A DNA stretch of 8,266 nucleotides from an uncultured bacterium (GCA_903918555.1 CAIXEV010000718.1:1-8266); one strand, 5' to 3'; shown: positions 1 to 7,096, counted from the stretch's first letter. Numbers and translations are program-made. The notes: a model not told the origin generated them from the letters alone.

Positions 1-662
<662 letters not shown>

Positions 663-728
663 GGGCGCCGTCCCGACACGCCGCCTGACGGAAGCAACTC
701 GAGCCGCGACCGAATCCGAGAGATCCCG

Positions 729-748
729 CTGGGCGCATCGCCGCCCAG
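729..748 (+). other. Stem-loop touching the Shine-Dalgarno of the GspE-like gene
   Basis: CTGGGCG (729-735) pairs perfectly with CGCCCAG (742-748) around a 6-base loop. The last two stem bases (AG, 747-748) are the first two of the AGGAG Shine-Dalgarno (747-751). No T-run follows, so it is not an intrinsic terminator. It could reduce ribosome access to the downstream gene relative to the PilT-like gene; that role is inference. Confidence 0.5.
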
Positions 749-751
749 GAG
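747..751 (+). promoter_or_regulatory. Ribosome binding site AGGAG for the GspE-like gene
   Basis: AGGAG lies 7 bases before the ATG at 759, which is ideal spacing and fixes that start. It partly overlaps the stem-loop at 729-748. Confidence 0.8.
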
Positions 752-758
752 CCAAAGA

Positions 759-2480
759 ATGCCAGACCTGACCATCCAAGCGACCGCCATCCTCGCCGAC
801 GCGCCGATCCTCATGAGCATCCTCAAGCCGCTGCTCCTGATCGCGACCTTCGTCGCGTACACGCGCTATGTCGCCAGGCTCGAGGCCGACGCGCGCATGT
901 ACACGCTGCCGATCCTCGGCTGGAACCTCGGCTACATCGGCGCCGCGCTGGTGTCGCTCGTCCTGATCGTCTTCATCCCGTGGTTCTTCGTCGGCTGGCT
1001 GCTGGCGGTCATGATCCTCGCGGGCACGATGTTCGCGTACTGGAAGTTCCGCGACGCGCGCCTGCCTGAGAACCGCAGGTTCCGCTTCGGCGGCGAGAAG
1101 CTCGCGAAGGCGATGGCGGCGCGCAAGCAGGCCGCGGCCGACCGCGCCGCGAGCGCGCAGTTCACCCGCGCCGACGGCTCGAAGGAGCCCGTGCCGCAGA
1201 AGGAAGACCCGACGCTCGGGATCTACCTCACGGTCGAGCAGATGATGCTCGCGCCGCTCTCGGTGCGCGCAACCCGCATCGACCTTGCGAGCACGCAGGC
1301 CGGCGTCGCCACCTCGATGCTCGTCGACGGCGTGCGCACCAAGGGCGAGCCCATGCCGCCCGATGTCGGCAACGCCGCGATCGACATGATCAAGCGCCTC
1401 GCCGGCCTCGATGTGAACGACCGCCGCCGTCGACAGACGGGCGCGTTCACGGTCACGAGCGCCGCCGGCTCGAGCCGCCTCACCGTGCTCTCCATCGGTT
1501 CGTCGAGCGGCCAGAGCCTCCGCGTCGAGTTCGACCGCGAGGAGCGCTTCGGCAAGGCGATCGACTCGATCGGCCTCGCGCCGTCGCAGCTCGAGGCGCT
1601 GCGCACCCTCGAGGACCCGGGCAAGCGCGTCGGCGTCGTCATCGTCAGCGCGCCTCCGGGCCAGGGCCTCACGACCCTCGGCTTCTCGATCGTCTCGCGT
1701 CACGACGCGTACACCAGCAACATCAAGACGCTCGAGCGCGAGCTCGTCTACCGCGTCGAGGGCGTCGAGCACAAGGCGTTCGCGCCCGAGCCCGGCGTCG
1801 ACGACTACGGAGCCGCGCTCACCAAGATCATCCGCCGCGACCCCGATGTCGTTCTGGCGGCCGACATCAGCGAGCCGGGCTCCGCGAAGGCCGCGACGCT
1901 CATGGGTCTCGAGCGCCCGCTCGTCTATGTGCTGGTTCCCGCCGAGAGCATGGCCGCAGCCGTCGCGACCTGGATCCAGGCCGTCGGCGACCCGAAGACC
2001 GCGACCAAGTGCCTCTCCGCCGTCGTGCACCAGCGCCTCATCCGCCAGCTCTGCCCGAACTGCAAGTCGCCGTTCACCCCGGCGCCCGAGCAGGCGAAGA
2101 AGCTCGGCATCCCCACCGGCAAGCAGGTCGAGCTCTTCCGTCCGAGCGGCAAGATCCAGGTCAAGAACCGCATCGAGGACTGCCCCGTCTGCCAGGGCAG
2201 CGCGTACTTCGGTCAGATCGGCATCTTCGAGGTCCTGATGGTCGACAAGGACGCACGCCAGATGCTCGCGGAGAACGACTTCCGCGGCGCCTACGCGCGC
2301 GCGGTCCGCGACACCAAGATGATCCAGCTCCAGGAGGCCGCGCTCCTCAAGGTGCGCGAAGGCCTCACGAGCCTCGAGGAAGTGCAGCGGGTCTTCGCTC
2401 CCAAGCAGGCTGCTGCGGCCAAGCCAGCCGCGAGCGGCGCAACCGCTCCGCCGCCCCCGCCGGCACCCGCGAAGGGCTGA
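759..2480 (+). CDS. Membrane-anchored GspE/PulE-like protein with degenerate ATPase motifs
   Basis: 573 residues. The N-terminus has about three hydrophobic segments (roughly 16-35, 56-76, 78-95), which GspE/PilB ATPases normally lack. A basic, Ala-rich linker follows, then the GspE fold: an N2-like domain with DRRRRQTGAF (221-230) in place of ERRxPQDGR, and an ATPase domain from about 275. The P-loop reads SAPPGQGLTT (297-306), with Leu where the invariant Lys should be. The Asp box TIEDPVEY is TLERELVY (324-331). Walker B is DPDVVLAADISE (361-372), lacking the GEIRD signature, and the His box has no His. The zinc motif is kept: C432-P-N-C435 and C475-P-V-C478, as is the family C-terminal helical region (to about 546). 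The tail is Ala/Pro-rich. The fold and Zn site are preserved while nucleotide chemistry appears lost, so I infer a pseudo-ATPase scaffold or partner of the PilT-like protein. ATG 759 has a good Shine-Dalgarno. Confidence 0.88.
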   Translation: MPDLTIQATAILADAPILMSILKPLLLIATFVAYTRYVARLEADARMYTLPILGWNLGYIGAALVSLVLIVFIPWFFVGWLLAVMILAGTMFAYWKFRDARLPENRRFRFGGEKLAKAMAARKQAAADRAASAQFTRADGSKEPVPQKEDPTLGIYLTVEQMMLAPLSVRATRIDLASTQAGVATSMLVDGVRTKGEPMPPDVGNAAIDMIKRLAGLDVNDRRRRQTGAFTVTSAAGSSRLTVLSIGSSSGQSLRVEFDREERFGKAIDSIGLAPSQLEALRTLEDPGKRVGVVIVSAPPGQGLTTLGFSIVSRHDAYTSNIKTLERELVYRVEGVEHKAFAPEPGVDDYGAALTKIIRRDPDVVLAADISEPGSAKAATLMGLERPLVYVLVPAESMAAAVATWIQAVGDPKTATKCLSAVVHQRLIRQLCPNCKSPFTPAPEQAKKLGIPTGKQVELFRPSGKIQVKNRIEDCPVCQGSAYFGQIGIFEVLMVDKDARQMLAENDFRGAYARAVRDTKMIQLQEAALLKVREGLTSLEEVQRVFAPKQAAAAKPAASGATAPPPPPAPAKG

Positions 2481-2586
2481 CCCGCCGCAGCGGCGCGACT
2501 TCCCGAACGATCCAACCGAACCCGCTTGCGACCTCGCGTCGCGAACAACAAGCACGAACTCGACTCGAACTCCCGAGAAGCCAAGC

Positions 2587-4251
2587 ATGGACATCATCTT
2601 CAACATCCTCGTGATCGGATTCATTGGACTGATCGCGTACTGGTGGGCAAACCAAGGTCTCTTCAGCGCCACCATTCACTTCGTCTGCGTCCTGTGCGCC
2701 GGCGCGCTCGCGTTCGCGACCTGGGAGCCGATCATCGGGATCCTGATGTCGCAGAAGTGGATGCAGCCGTATGCCGTCGGCGTCGCGCTGCTCCTTCCCT
2801 TCTCGGTCTACCTCTTCACGCTTCGCCTCCTCGCGGACAAGCTCGCGCCCGACAACCTGAACTTCCCGCAGGTCCTCAACCTGACCGTGGGCGGCGTCGT
2901 GGGCGCTGTCGCCGCGATCCTCACCGTCGGCATGGCGCTGATCGGCATCGGACACCTCCACTCCTCGACCGAGGTCCTCGGAGTCGTCGGCGCGGCGCGC
3001 ACCAATGGCGCGAAGGGCGCACCCGACATCAACGCCCCGTCGCTCTGGCTGCCCGTCCACAAGTGGACCGGCGACACCTACGCGTGGCTCTCCGAAGGCT
3101 CGATGTCGCCGAGCTTCTCGACGACGACGCTCGCGAGCCTGCACCCGAACCTCGGCGAGCAGGCGCTCGGCCTCGCCCGCGACACCTTCGACAAGAGGGG
3201 TCGCATCGCGCGCACCTACGCCGGCCCGAACTCGATTCGCATCGACAAGGCGATCCTGGTCTCCGACTACTCGCCGCCGCGCGGCGCACCGATGCGCGCC
3301 TATGTGGTCGATGTGCACCTCGATCCCGAGGCGACGACCGAAGGCCAGGGCTTCGCCATCTCCGCATCGCAGCTTCGCCTGATCGGCCCATCCGCCGGAA
3401 CCAAGACCACCGTCGCCTACCCGATCGGCTGGTCGCAGCCGAACACCGGCGGCGGGCGCACCTTCTACCTGTTCGACGACTCGAAGAACTACATCTCCGG
3501 CCCTGCGGGCACCACGACCCTCGATGTGACGCTCGTGTTCCCCGCCGACAAGCTCGGCGGCACGCCAAGCTACCTGCACGCGATGGGCCTTCGCCTGCCG
3601 TTCCCCGCGATCGCGCAGGAGTCGTCGATGGCCGATGCGATGGCGATGCAGAGCGGCGGCTCGGGCGGCGGGGTCGACATCCCAGCCACCGTGGCGCAGA
3701 TCTCGAGCGGCGACCTCACCATCAACGACTCGATCATGCCGGCGAACGCCAACATGAACAACCTCGGTGCCATGGAGGTCGCGCCCGACACGAACTTGCT
3801 CTTCAAGGGTCTCGGCGACTACGAGTCCGGCGGCTTCGCCGGCAACAAGAGCGTCGTGGTCCGCGGCATCTGGGCCCCCGAAGGAACCCGCGTCGTGCGC
3901 CTCAACCTCACCCGAGGCGCGCGCAACTCGGTCGACTTCTGGAACGACCGGTCCAAGGTGCGCGAGGAGGCCGGCGAGAACGCGCAGCTGATGCTGATCG
4001 ACGACCTCGGTCGCCCGTACTACCCGATCGGCTACATCCACGCCGAGAAGACGGGCGAGCGCCGCGTGTCGATCCGCCTCGAGCGCGAAGGCAACTACTA
4101 CAAGCTCAGCAGCTTCCCGAACCTCGCGAGCTCCGGTGCCGACGACCTCTTCGCGCTGTTCACCCCCGCGGTGGGCCGCACGATCGTCGGCGTGAAGCTC
4201 GGCGACAAGTGGGTCGCCCGCGCGAACATGCCCGTGACGCCGAAGACCTGA
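2587..4251 (+). CDS. CvpA-like four-helix membrane protein with large unknown C-terminal region
   Basis: 554 residues. Helices are visible at about 4-22, 26-48, 62-82 and 97-121. Their layout, and a segment rich in G/V before the fourth helix (LNLTVGGVVGAVAAILTVGM, 97-116), resemble the CvpA/colicin V production family, whose members usually stop soon after this domain. The remaining roughly 430 residues are soluble in character, with beta-rich stretches (215-345 and 395-550) separated by a Gly/Ser/Met/Ala-rich linker (about 345-365). I do not recognise that part. By CvpA topology it probably lies outside the cytoplasmic membrane; this is inference. The gene begins 106 bases after the GspE-like gene with only a weak GAGAAG ribosome site (2575-2580), and a strong terminator follows it, so it is probably the last gene of that unit. 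CvpA assignment is moderate and rests on topology and a few residues. Confidence 0.8.
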   Translation: MDIIFNILVIGFIGLIAYWWANQGLFSATIHFVCVLCAGALAFATWEPIIGILMSQKWMQPYAVGVALLLPFSVYLFTLRLLADKLAPDNLNFPQVLNLTVGGVVGAVAAILTVGMALIGIGHLHSSTEVLGVVGAARTNGAKGAPDINAPSLWLPVHKWTGDTYAWLSEGSMSPSFSTTTLASLHPNLGEQALGLARDTFDKRGRIARTYAGPNSIRIDKAILVSDYSPPRGAPMRAYVVDVHLDPEATTEGQGFAISASQLRLIGPSAGTKTTVAYPIGWSQPNTGGGRTFYLFDDSKNYISGPAGTTTLDVTLVFPADKLGGTPSYLHAMGLRLPFPAIAQESSMADAMAMQSGGSGGGVDIPATVAQISSGDLTINDSIMPANANMNNLGAMEVAPDTNLLFKGLGDYESGGFAGNKSVVVRGIWAPEGTRVVRLNLTRGARNSVDFWNDRSKVREEAGENAQLMLIDDLGRPYYPIGYIHAEKTGERRVSIRLEREGNYYKLSSFPNLASSGADDLFALFTPAVGRTIVGVKLGDKWVARANMPVTPKT

Positions 4252-4262
4252 TCGCTCGATCA
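4249..4262. repeat. Inverted repeat overlapping the stop codon
   Basis: TGATCG (4249-4254) and CGATCA (4257-4262) are perfect inverted copies around a CT centre; the first half includes the TGA stop. The two-base centre is too short for a normal RNA hairpin unless the inner pairs open. It could be a DNA palindrome or chance. Confidence 0.4.
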
Positions 4263-4278
4263 ATCCCAAGCACCCATG

Positions 4279-4310
4279 CGCCGCGCCCGAAAGGGCGCGG
4301 CGTTCTCTTT
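4279..4310 (+). terminator. Intrinsic (Rho-independent) terminator after the CvpA-like gene
   Basis: A perfect 10-bp G+C stem, CGCCGCGCCC (4279-4288) with GGGCGCGGCG (4293-4302), is closed by a GAAA tetraloop and followed directly by TTCTCTTT (4303-4310). It lies 27 bases past the stop and closes the plus-strand unit. There is no comparable T-run on the other strand, so it appears one-directional. Confidence 0.93.
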
Positions 4311-4473
4311 GCGTCGCGAACGACCGGCGCGATTCGTCTGAAAAAAGTCCGAAACTCGGCGGACCGCCTTGCGCCGGCGTCACAATCGCCGACGCGCCGC
4401 GGCCTCGGCGCAGAACAGGCGGCCGGCGACCGCGATGTGGCCGGTTCTGGTGATTCGAGACGAATGAGGGTTT

Positions 4474-4618
4474 GAAGCGAGGCCAGACGCGAAGGGCGAG
4501 AGGAAGGCGCAGAAGGAAGGCGCAGAAGGAAGCCGCAGAAGGAAGCCGCAGAAGGAAGGCGCAGAAAGAAGGCGCAACGAGAAGGCGCAACGAGAAGACC
4601 CCGAGAGGAAGCGAGAAC
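4474..4618 (+). other. 145-base tract with no T on the plus strand
   Basis: From 4474 to 4618 the plus strand contains only A, C and G, with many GGAAG and GAAGG runs. It covers the 13-bp repeat and both flanks. A transcript from the plus strand would be U-free, purine-rich and probably poorly structured apart from G-C pairs. Confidence 0.9.
4502..4592 (+). repeat. 13-bp tandem repeat, seven full units
   Basis: Five units of type GGAAGSCGCAGAA (4502-4514, 4515-4527, 4528-4540, 4541-4553, 4554-4566; S is G or C) are followed by two identical AGAAGGCGCAACG units (4567-4579, 4580-4592). Weaker copies in the same register seem to continue at 4593-4618 and perhaps at 4489-4501. The period is not a multiple of 3, so it cannot encode a repeating peptide and is best read as non-coding. 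There are no spacers, so it is not CRISPR. It ends about 30 bases before the proposed start of the YraN-like gene, so changes in copy number would alter that gene's leader length. Confidence 0.92.
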
Positions 4619-4621
4619 TGG

Positions 4622-5203
4622 ATGCCTACCGATGGGAAGAGAAGGATGCACCGCGGCGCCGTCGGCGCGGCGCTGCTGTTCGTGCGCCATGCGATTCGGC
4701 ACGCGCGTGACGATGGTCTCGGCGTTGCGTTCGCGTGGATCGCCCGTGCGGTCGCGCCGTGGCTCAGGCGTCCGGCGCGCGACCCCGGCGAGCGCGCGGC
4801 CGAGCGGCTGCTGCGCGCGCTTGGCTACGCCATCGAGGCTCGAAACTGGCGGAGCCCGCGCGACCCACGCGACGAGGCCGATCTCATCGCGCGCACGCCC
4901 GACGGCCGCACGCTTGTGATCATCGAGGTCAAGCGCGCCGCAGGGCCGTGGGACGCGCTCGAGCGTGTCGACACCCGCAAGAAGGAAGTGCTGTGGCGAC
5001 TCCTCCGCGACTTCGAGGACGCCGCGGCCGAAGCAGGCCCGCGCGAGGCGGCGCCGCGATTTCCGCGCGCGGTGCGATCGGTGTCGTCGATCCGCGTCGA
5101 TCTCGTCGGCGTCCGCGGCGAGGGGCGAACGGCGAGCGCGACACGGCATGTCGTCGGCGTCTTCGAGCGCTCCGTGCGACGCGGTCGAGGCCGCCCGCCG
5201 TAG
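4622..5203 (+). CDS. UPF0102/YraN-type predicted nuclease-fold protein
   Basis: 193 residues from ATG 4622. Family pattern: GERAAERLLRALGY (56-69), RNWR (74-77), then E85-A-D87 and IEVK (101-104) with E102 and K104. This matches the GEIDLI...VEVK core of YraN proteins, which have an Endonuclease-like (PD-(D/E)XK) fold; no well-established reaction is known for the family. The usual length is about 120, so this protein carries an extra N-terminus of about 50 mostly basic and hydrophobic residues and a longer C-terminus ending in an Arg-rich stretch. Start choice: GAGGA (4605-4609) sits 12 bases before ATG 4622; ATG 4646 with GGGAAG (4634-4639) is a fair alternative. An earlier ATG at 4472 would force translation of the out-of-frame 13-bp repeats and is unlikely. 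The stop is 11 bases from the convergent lipoprotein stop, with no terminator seen between them. Confidence 0.82.
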   Translation: MPTDGKRRMHRGAVGAALLFVRHAIRHARDDGLGVAFAWIARAVAPWLRRPARDPGERAAERLLRALGYAIEARNWRSPRDPRDEADLIARTPDGRTLVIIEVKRAAGPWDALERVDTRKKEVLWRLLRDFEDAAAEAGPREAAPRFPRAVRSVSSIRVDLVGVRGEGRTASATRHVVGVFERSVRRGRGRPP

Positions 5204-5214
5204 CAAGCGGTCGA

Positions 5215-6510
5215 TCAGCGCCAGTAGCGCTGCAGCGCGATCTCGAGCAGACGGTTCTCCATCTCCTGGATGTCGTCGGTGACCCAGCGGCTGCGCAGGG
5301 TCTCGATGTAGCGATCACGCTCGATCAGGCGACGGCGGCCGCGCAACTCGTTCTCAAGCGCCAACTGCACCTCGCGGTCGTAGAGCGAGCGCTGCGGCTG
5401 GCTCTCGATCTCCATGATCGAGAGCCACGAGATGAATCCACGCGCCTCGATCGGCTCGCTGACCTGGTCGACCTTCAGGTCGCTCAGGCGCTGCTTGATC
5501 GCATCGGAGAGAGCGAGTCCGGCGATTCCCTTCGCGGGAAGCTCGTAGCGGTTCCAGAACCCGCCTTCCGCGAGGTTGAGCTCGCGCGCGATCTCGGAGA
5601 AGCGCTTGCCTTCCGCGATCATCGCGCGGACCTTCGCCACCGACTCGGCCTCGGCCGAGGGGTCGAGGCGGATGCGTCCGATCCGGATCGCCGGCGGCGG
5701 GTTGAACTCCGCCTCGCGGCGCTCGTACTCCTGCACGACATCGCGCCACGACACGATCGTGCGCGGCTCGATGCGCTGGTTGAGCAGTCGACCCGCGAGG
5801 GCCTTGTCGCGCTCGACCTCGAGGAACTCGTCGAGCGACATCGCGCTCTCCGACTCGAGGCTCTGCTCGGCGGAGGCACGGCTGCCGCCGCGCTGGGCGA
5901 TCGTCTCCTCCTGCAGCGAGCGAAGCCACGCGAAGAGGCCTTCCTGCTGCTCGGGCGAAAGCTGGGACTCCGCTTCGGCGACGATGAGCTCGCTGTCGAC
6001 CGTCTCCTTGAACTCGCGGCTCACGACCGCGACCAGCGCGCGCCGTGCCTCGGCCCGATCGGGCATCGCCGCGATCGCGATCAGCCGGTCCTCGATCGGA
6101 TTGAAGAACGCATCGGCAAAGACAGGGCGTCCATTCACCTGACCGACGAGACCCTCGACGGGCCATGTCTGCCCCGGATCGATGCGGCGCGCAACCATCT
6201 CGGGCGACTGCGAGTCGAGAACCGTCTTGCCCTCTGCATCCTTCGATGTGATCTGGCGGCGCTCCTCGACGAAGTCGCGCGAGCCGGTCGCATCGCGCTC
6301 GATCGTCTCCGTCCCTTCGGTCGTGATGGTCGGCTGCGCCGTCACCGCGGGCGACATCTCGAGGGTATCGGTCTTGATCCCCGCGGGCGGATGCGCGAAG
6401 TCGCGGATCGACAGCGCCGTGCGATCAGGACCGCTGCGCGACGCACAACCTGCTGCCAGCATGCAGCCCGTGAGAAGAAACGGGAGGGAGCGCCCGCGGA
6501 TCCGCGACAT
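5215..6510 (-). CDS. SurA/parvulin-like peptidyl-prolyl isomerase lipoprotein
   Basis: 431 residues. The N-terminus is a lipoprotein signal: basic MSRIRGR, a hydrophobic core, then LAAGC with the lipidated Cys at 22. A low-complexity stretch (about 25-115) precedes GQVNGRPVFADAFF (123-136), the usual opening of a SurA-type chaperone core. Helical segments (about 140-265) lead to a parvulin-like domain (about 276-370): IRIGRIRL, FSEIARELN, GGFW, then a DQVSEPIEARGFISWL ending. Parvulins isomerise X-Pro bonds and SurA-like proteins help outer-membrane proteins fold. The His of the usual SHIL strand is absent (RIGRI), so chaperone-only activity is possible. The C-terminus (375-431) is helical and charged, perhaps coiled coil. 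Expected location is the periplasm, membrane-anchored. The start has AGGA 7 bases upstream, overlapping a TAGGAT box. It is divergent from the DUF1844 gene and convergent with the YraN-like gene. Confidence 0.85.
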   Translation of the reverse strand: MSRIRGRSLPFLLTGCMLAAGCASRSGPDRTALSIRDFAHPPAGIKTDTLEMSPAVTAQPTITTEGTETIERDATGSRDFVEERRQITSKDAEGKTVLDSQSPEMVARRIDPGQTWPVEGLVGQVNGRPVFADAFFNPIEDRLIAIAAMPDRAEARRALVAVVSREFKETVDSELIVAEAESQLSPEQQEGLFAWLRSLQEETIAQRGGSRASAEQSLESESAMSLDEFLEVERDKALAGRLLNQRIEPRTIVSWRDVVQEYERREAEFNPPPAIRIGRIRLDPSAEAESVAKVRAMIAEGKRFSEIARELNLAEGGFWNRYELPAKGIAGLALSDAIKQRLSDLKVDQVSEPIEARGFISWLSIMEIESQPQRSLYDREVQLALENELRGRRRLIERDRYIETLRSRWVTDDIQEMENRLLEIALQRYWR

Positions 6511-6516
6511 GGGGGA

Positions 6517-6522
6517 ATCCTA
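6517..6522 (-). promoter_or_regulatory. Candidate -10 box TAGGAT for the lipoprotein gene
   Basis: On the minus strand TAGGAT ends 6 bases before the ATG (6508-6510), which would place transcription start at or next to the A of ATG. The same bases contain AGGA, a plausible Shine-Dalgarno, so the signal is ambiguous. GACACG lies 17 bases upstream but is a poor -35. Confidence 0.35.
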
Positions 6523-6555
6523 ACGATCCGCGCACCGCGCGTGTCGGGCGGACGC

Positions 6556-6561
6556 TATTCT
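6556..6561 (+). promoter_or_regulatory. Candidate -10 box TATTCT for a leaderless DUF1844 transcript
   Basis: TATTCT ends 6 bases before ATG 6568, and no Shine-Dalgarno is present in the bases before the start. A -10 at this distance predicts transcription beginning at the start codon itself. No clear -35 is seen. Confidence 0.5.
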
Positions 6562-6567
6562 CGACGC

Positions 6568-7086
6568 ATGAGCGAAGACGCCCCGAAGCTGCACATCGAT
6601 TCCGACTGGAAGGCCCAAGCCCAGGCGGAGAAGGAACGCCTCGCCGAGAAGGAAGCTGCCAGAGTTTCCCAGGGAGGGGCAGGCCACGATCACGGCGGCG
6701 CTCCGGGCGAGATGCCGCCGGCCGACTTCCGCACCCTCGTCGCGACCCTCGCGAGCCAGGCCATGATGGGTCTCGGAGCCTACGGCGACCCGCAGACCGG
6801 CCGCGTGGTGATCGATGTCGTGGGCGCCCAGTTCGCGATCGACCTTCTTGGCGTCCTCGAGGAGAAGACCAAGGGCAACCTGACGCCCGAGGAGGCGGAC
6901 GAGCTCAAGGAAGTCCTCGCGCATCTGCGCGCGCGCTTCGTTCAGATCGCGCGCCTTGTCGCCTCGCAGATGCAGCGCGAGACGGATGCCGGTGGCGAAG
7001 CCGGCGTCGCGGGTTCGATCGGGCTCGGTGGCTTGAAGGACGCGGGCAAGCCCGCCTCGGCCAGCGGGCTGATCATTCCCGACTGA
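6568..7086 (+). CDS. DUF1844 domain protein
   Basis: 172 residues, cytoplasmic, no signal peptide or membrane segment. The N-terminus LHIDSDWKAQAQAEKERL (8-25) is the usual opening of planctomycete DUF1844 proteins. A His/Gly linker (GHDHGG, 39-44) leads to the domain at about 50-135: PPADFRTLVATLASQAMMGLG, DPQTGRVVIDVVGAQFAIDLL, LEEKTKGNLTPEEADELKEVL, and a closing helix. A Gly/Ala-rich tail ends in GLIIPD. The biochemical role of the family is not known. Start: ATG 6568 begins the conserved sequence. The frame stays open far upstream, but that part is antisense to the lipoprotein gene and is not credible. There is no Shine-Dalgarno, consistent with a leaderless mRNA. It is divergent from the parvulin-like lipoprotein gene and 167 bases before sdhC. 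Confidence 0.92.
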   Translation: MSEDAPKLHIDSDWKAQAQAEKERLAEKEAARVSQGGAGHDHGGAPGEMPPADFRTLVATLASQAMMGLGAYGDPQTGRVVIDVVGAQFAIDLLGVLEEKTKGNLTPEEADELKEVLAHLRARFVQIARLVASQMQRETDAGGEAGVAGSIGLGGLKDAGKPASASGLIIPD

Positions 7087-7096
7087 TCGCGCCGAC

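Larger units (their letters stand above)
4311..4621. other. Non-coding stretch between terminator and YraN-like gene
   Basis: About 310 bases without a credible gene. The first half holds an A6 run (4341-4346), an inverted repeat GTCCG/CGGAC (4347-4351 and 4360-4364), overlapping small inverted repeats around 4376-4395 (GGCG/CGCC, GCGTC/GACGC), and ATTCG-AGA-CGAAT (4453-4465). The second half is the 13-bp tandem repeat. I see no convincing -35/-10 pair for the downstream gene, though its promoter should lie here. Long reading frames crossing the region on both strands look like by-products of high G+C. Confidence 0.6.

Noticed and set aside
2526..4475. 649-codon open frame on the plus strand
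   Set aside because: It overlaps the CvpA-like gene in another frame, is extremely Arg/Pro-rich and reads through the intrinsic terminator; a G+C-driven shadow.
2365..4590. 741-codon open frame on the minus strand
   Set aside because: It lies antisense to the CvpA-like gene and the end of the GspE-like gene, runs through the 13-bp repeat, has Arg/Ala/Val-heavy shadow composition and shows no domain I recognise.
4502..4592. CRISPR array
   Set aside because: Units are 13 bases, contiguous and without spacers.
4472..4621. Earlier ATG (4472) for the YraN-like gene
   Set aside because: It would translate 13-bp repeats in shifting frames into a Lys/Arg/Gln peptide unrelated to the family.
4160..5206. 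348-codon open frame on the minus strand covering the YraN-like gene
   Set aside because: It is antisense to a gene with a recognisable family core and crosses the repeat array; no domain seen.
5217..5231. Possible terminator hairpin AGCGC...GCGCT between the convergent genes
   Set aside because: It is a weak 5-bp stem lying inside the lipoprotein coding sequence, without a T-run in either direction.
4735..6567. Long upstream extension of the DUF1844 reading frame
   Set aside because: It overlaps the YraN-like gene in another frame and lies antisense to the lipoprotein gene. The conserved DUF1844 sequence begins only at 6568.
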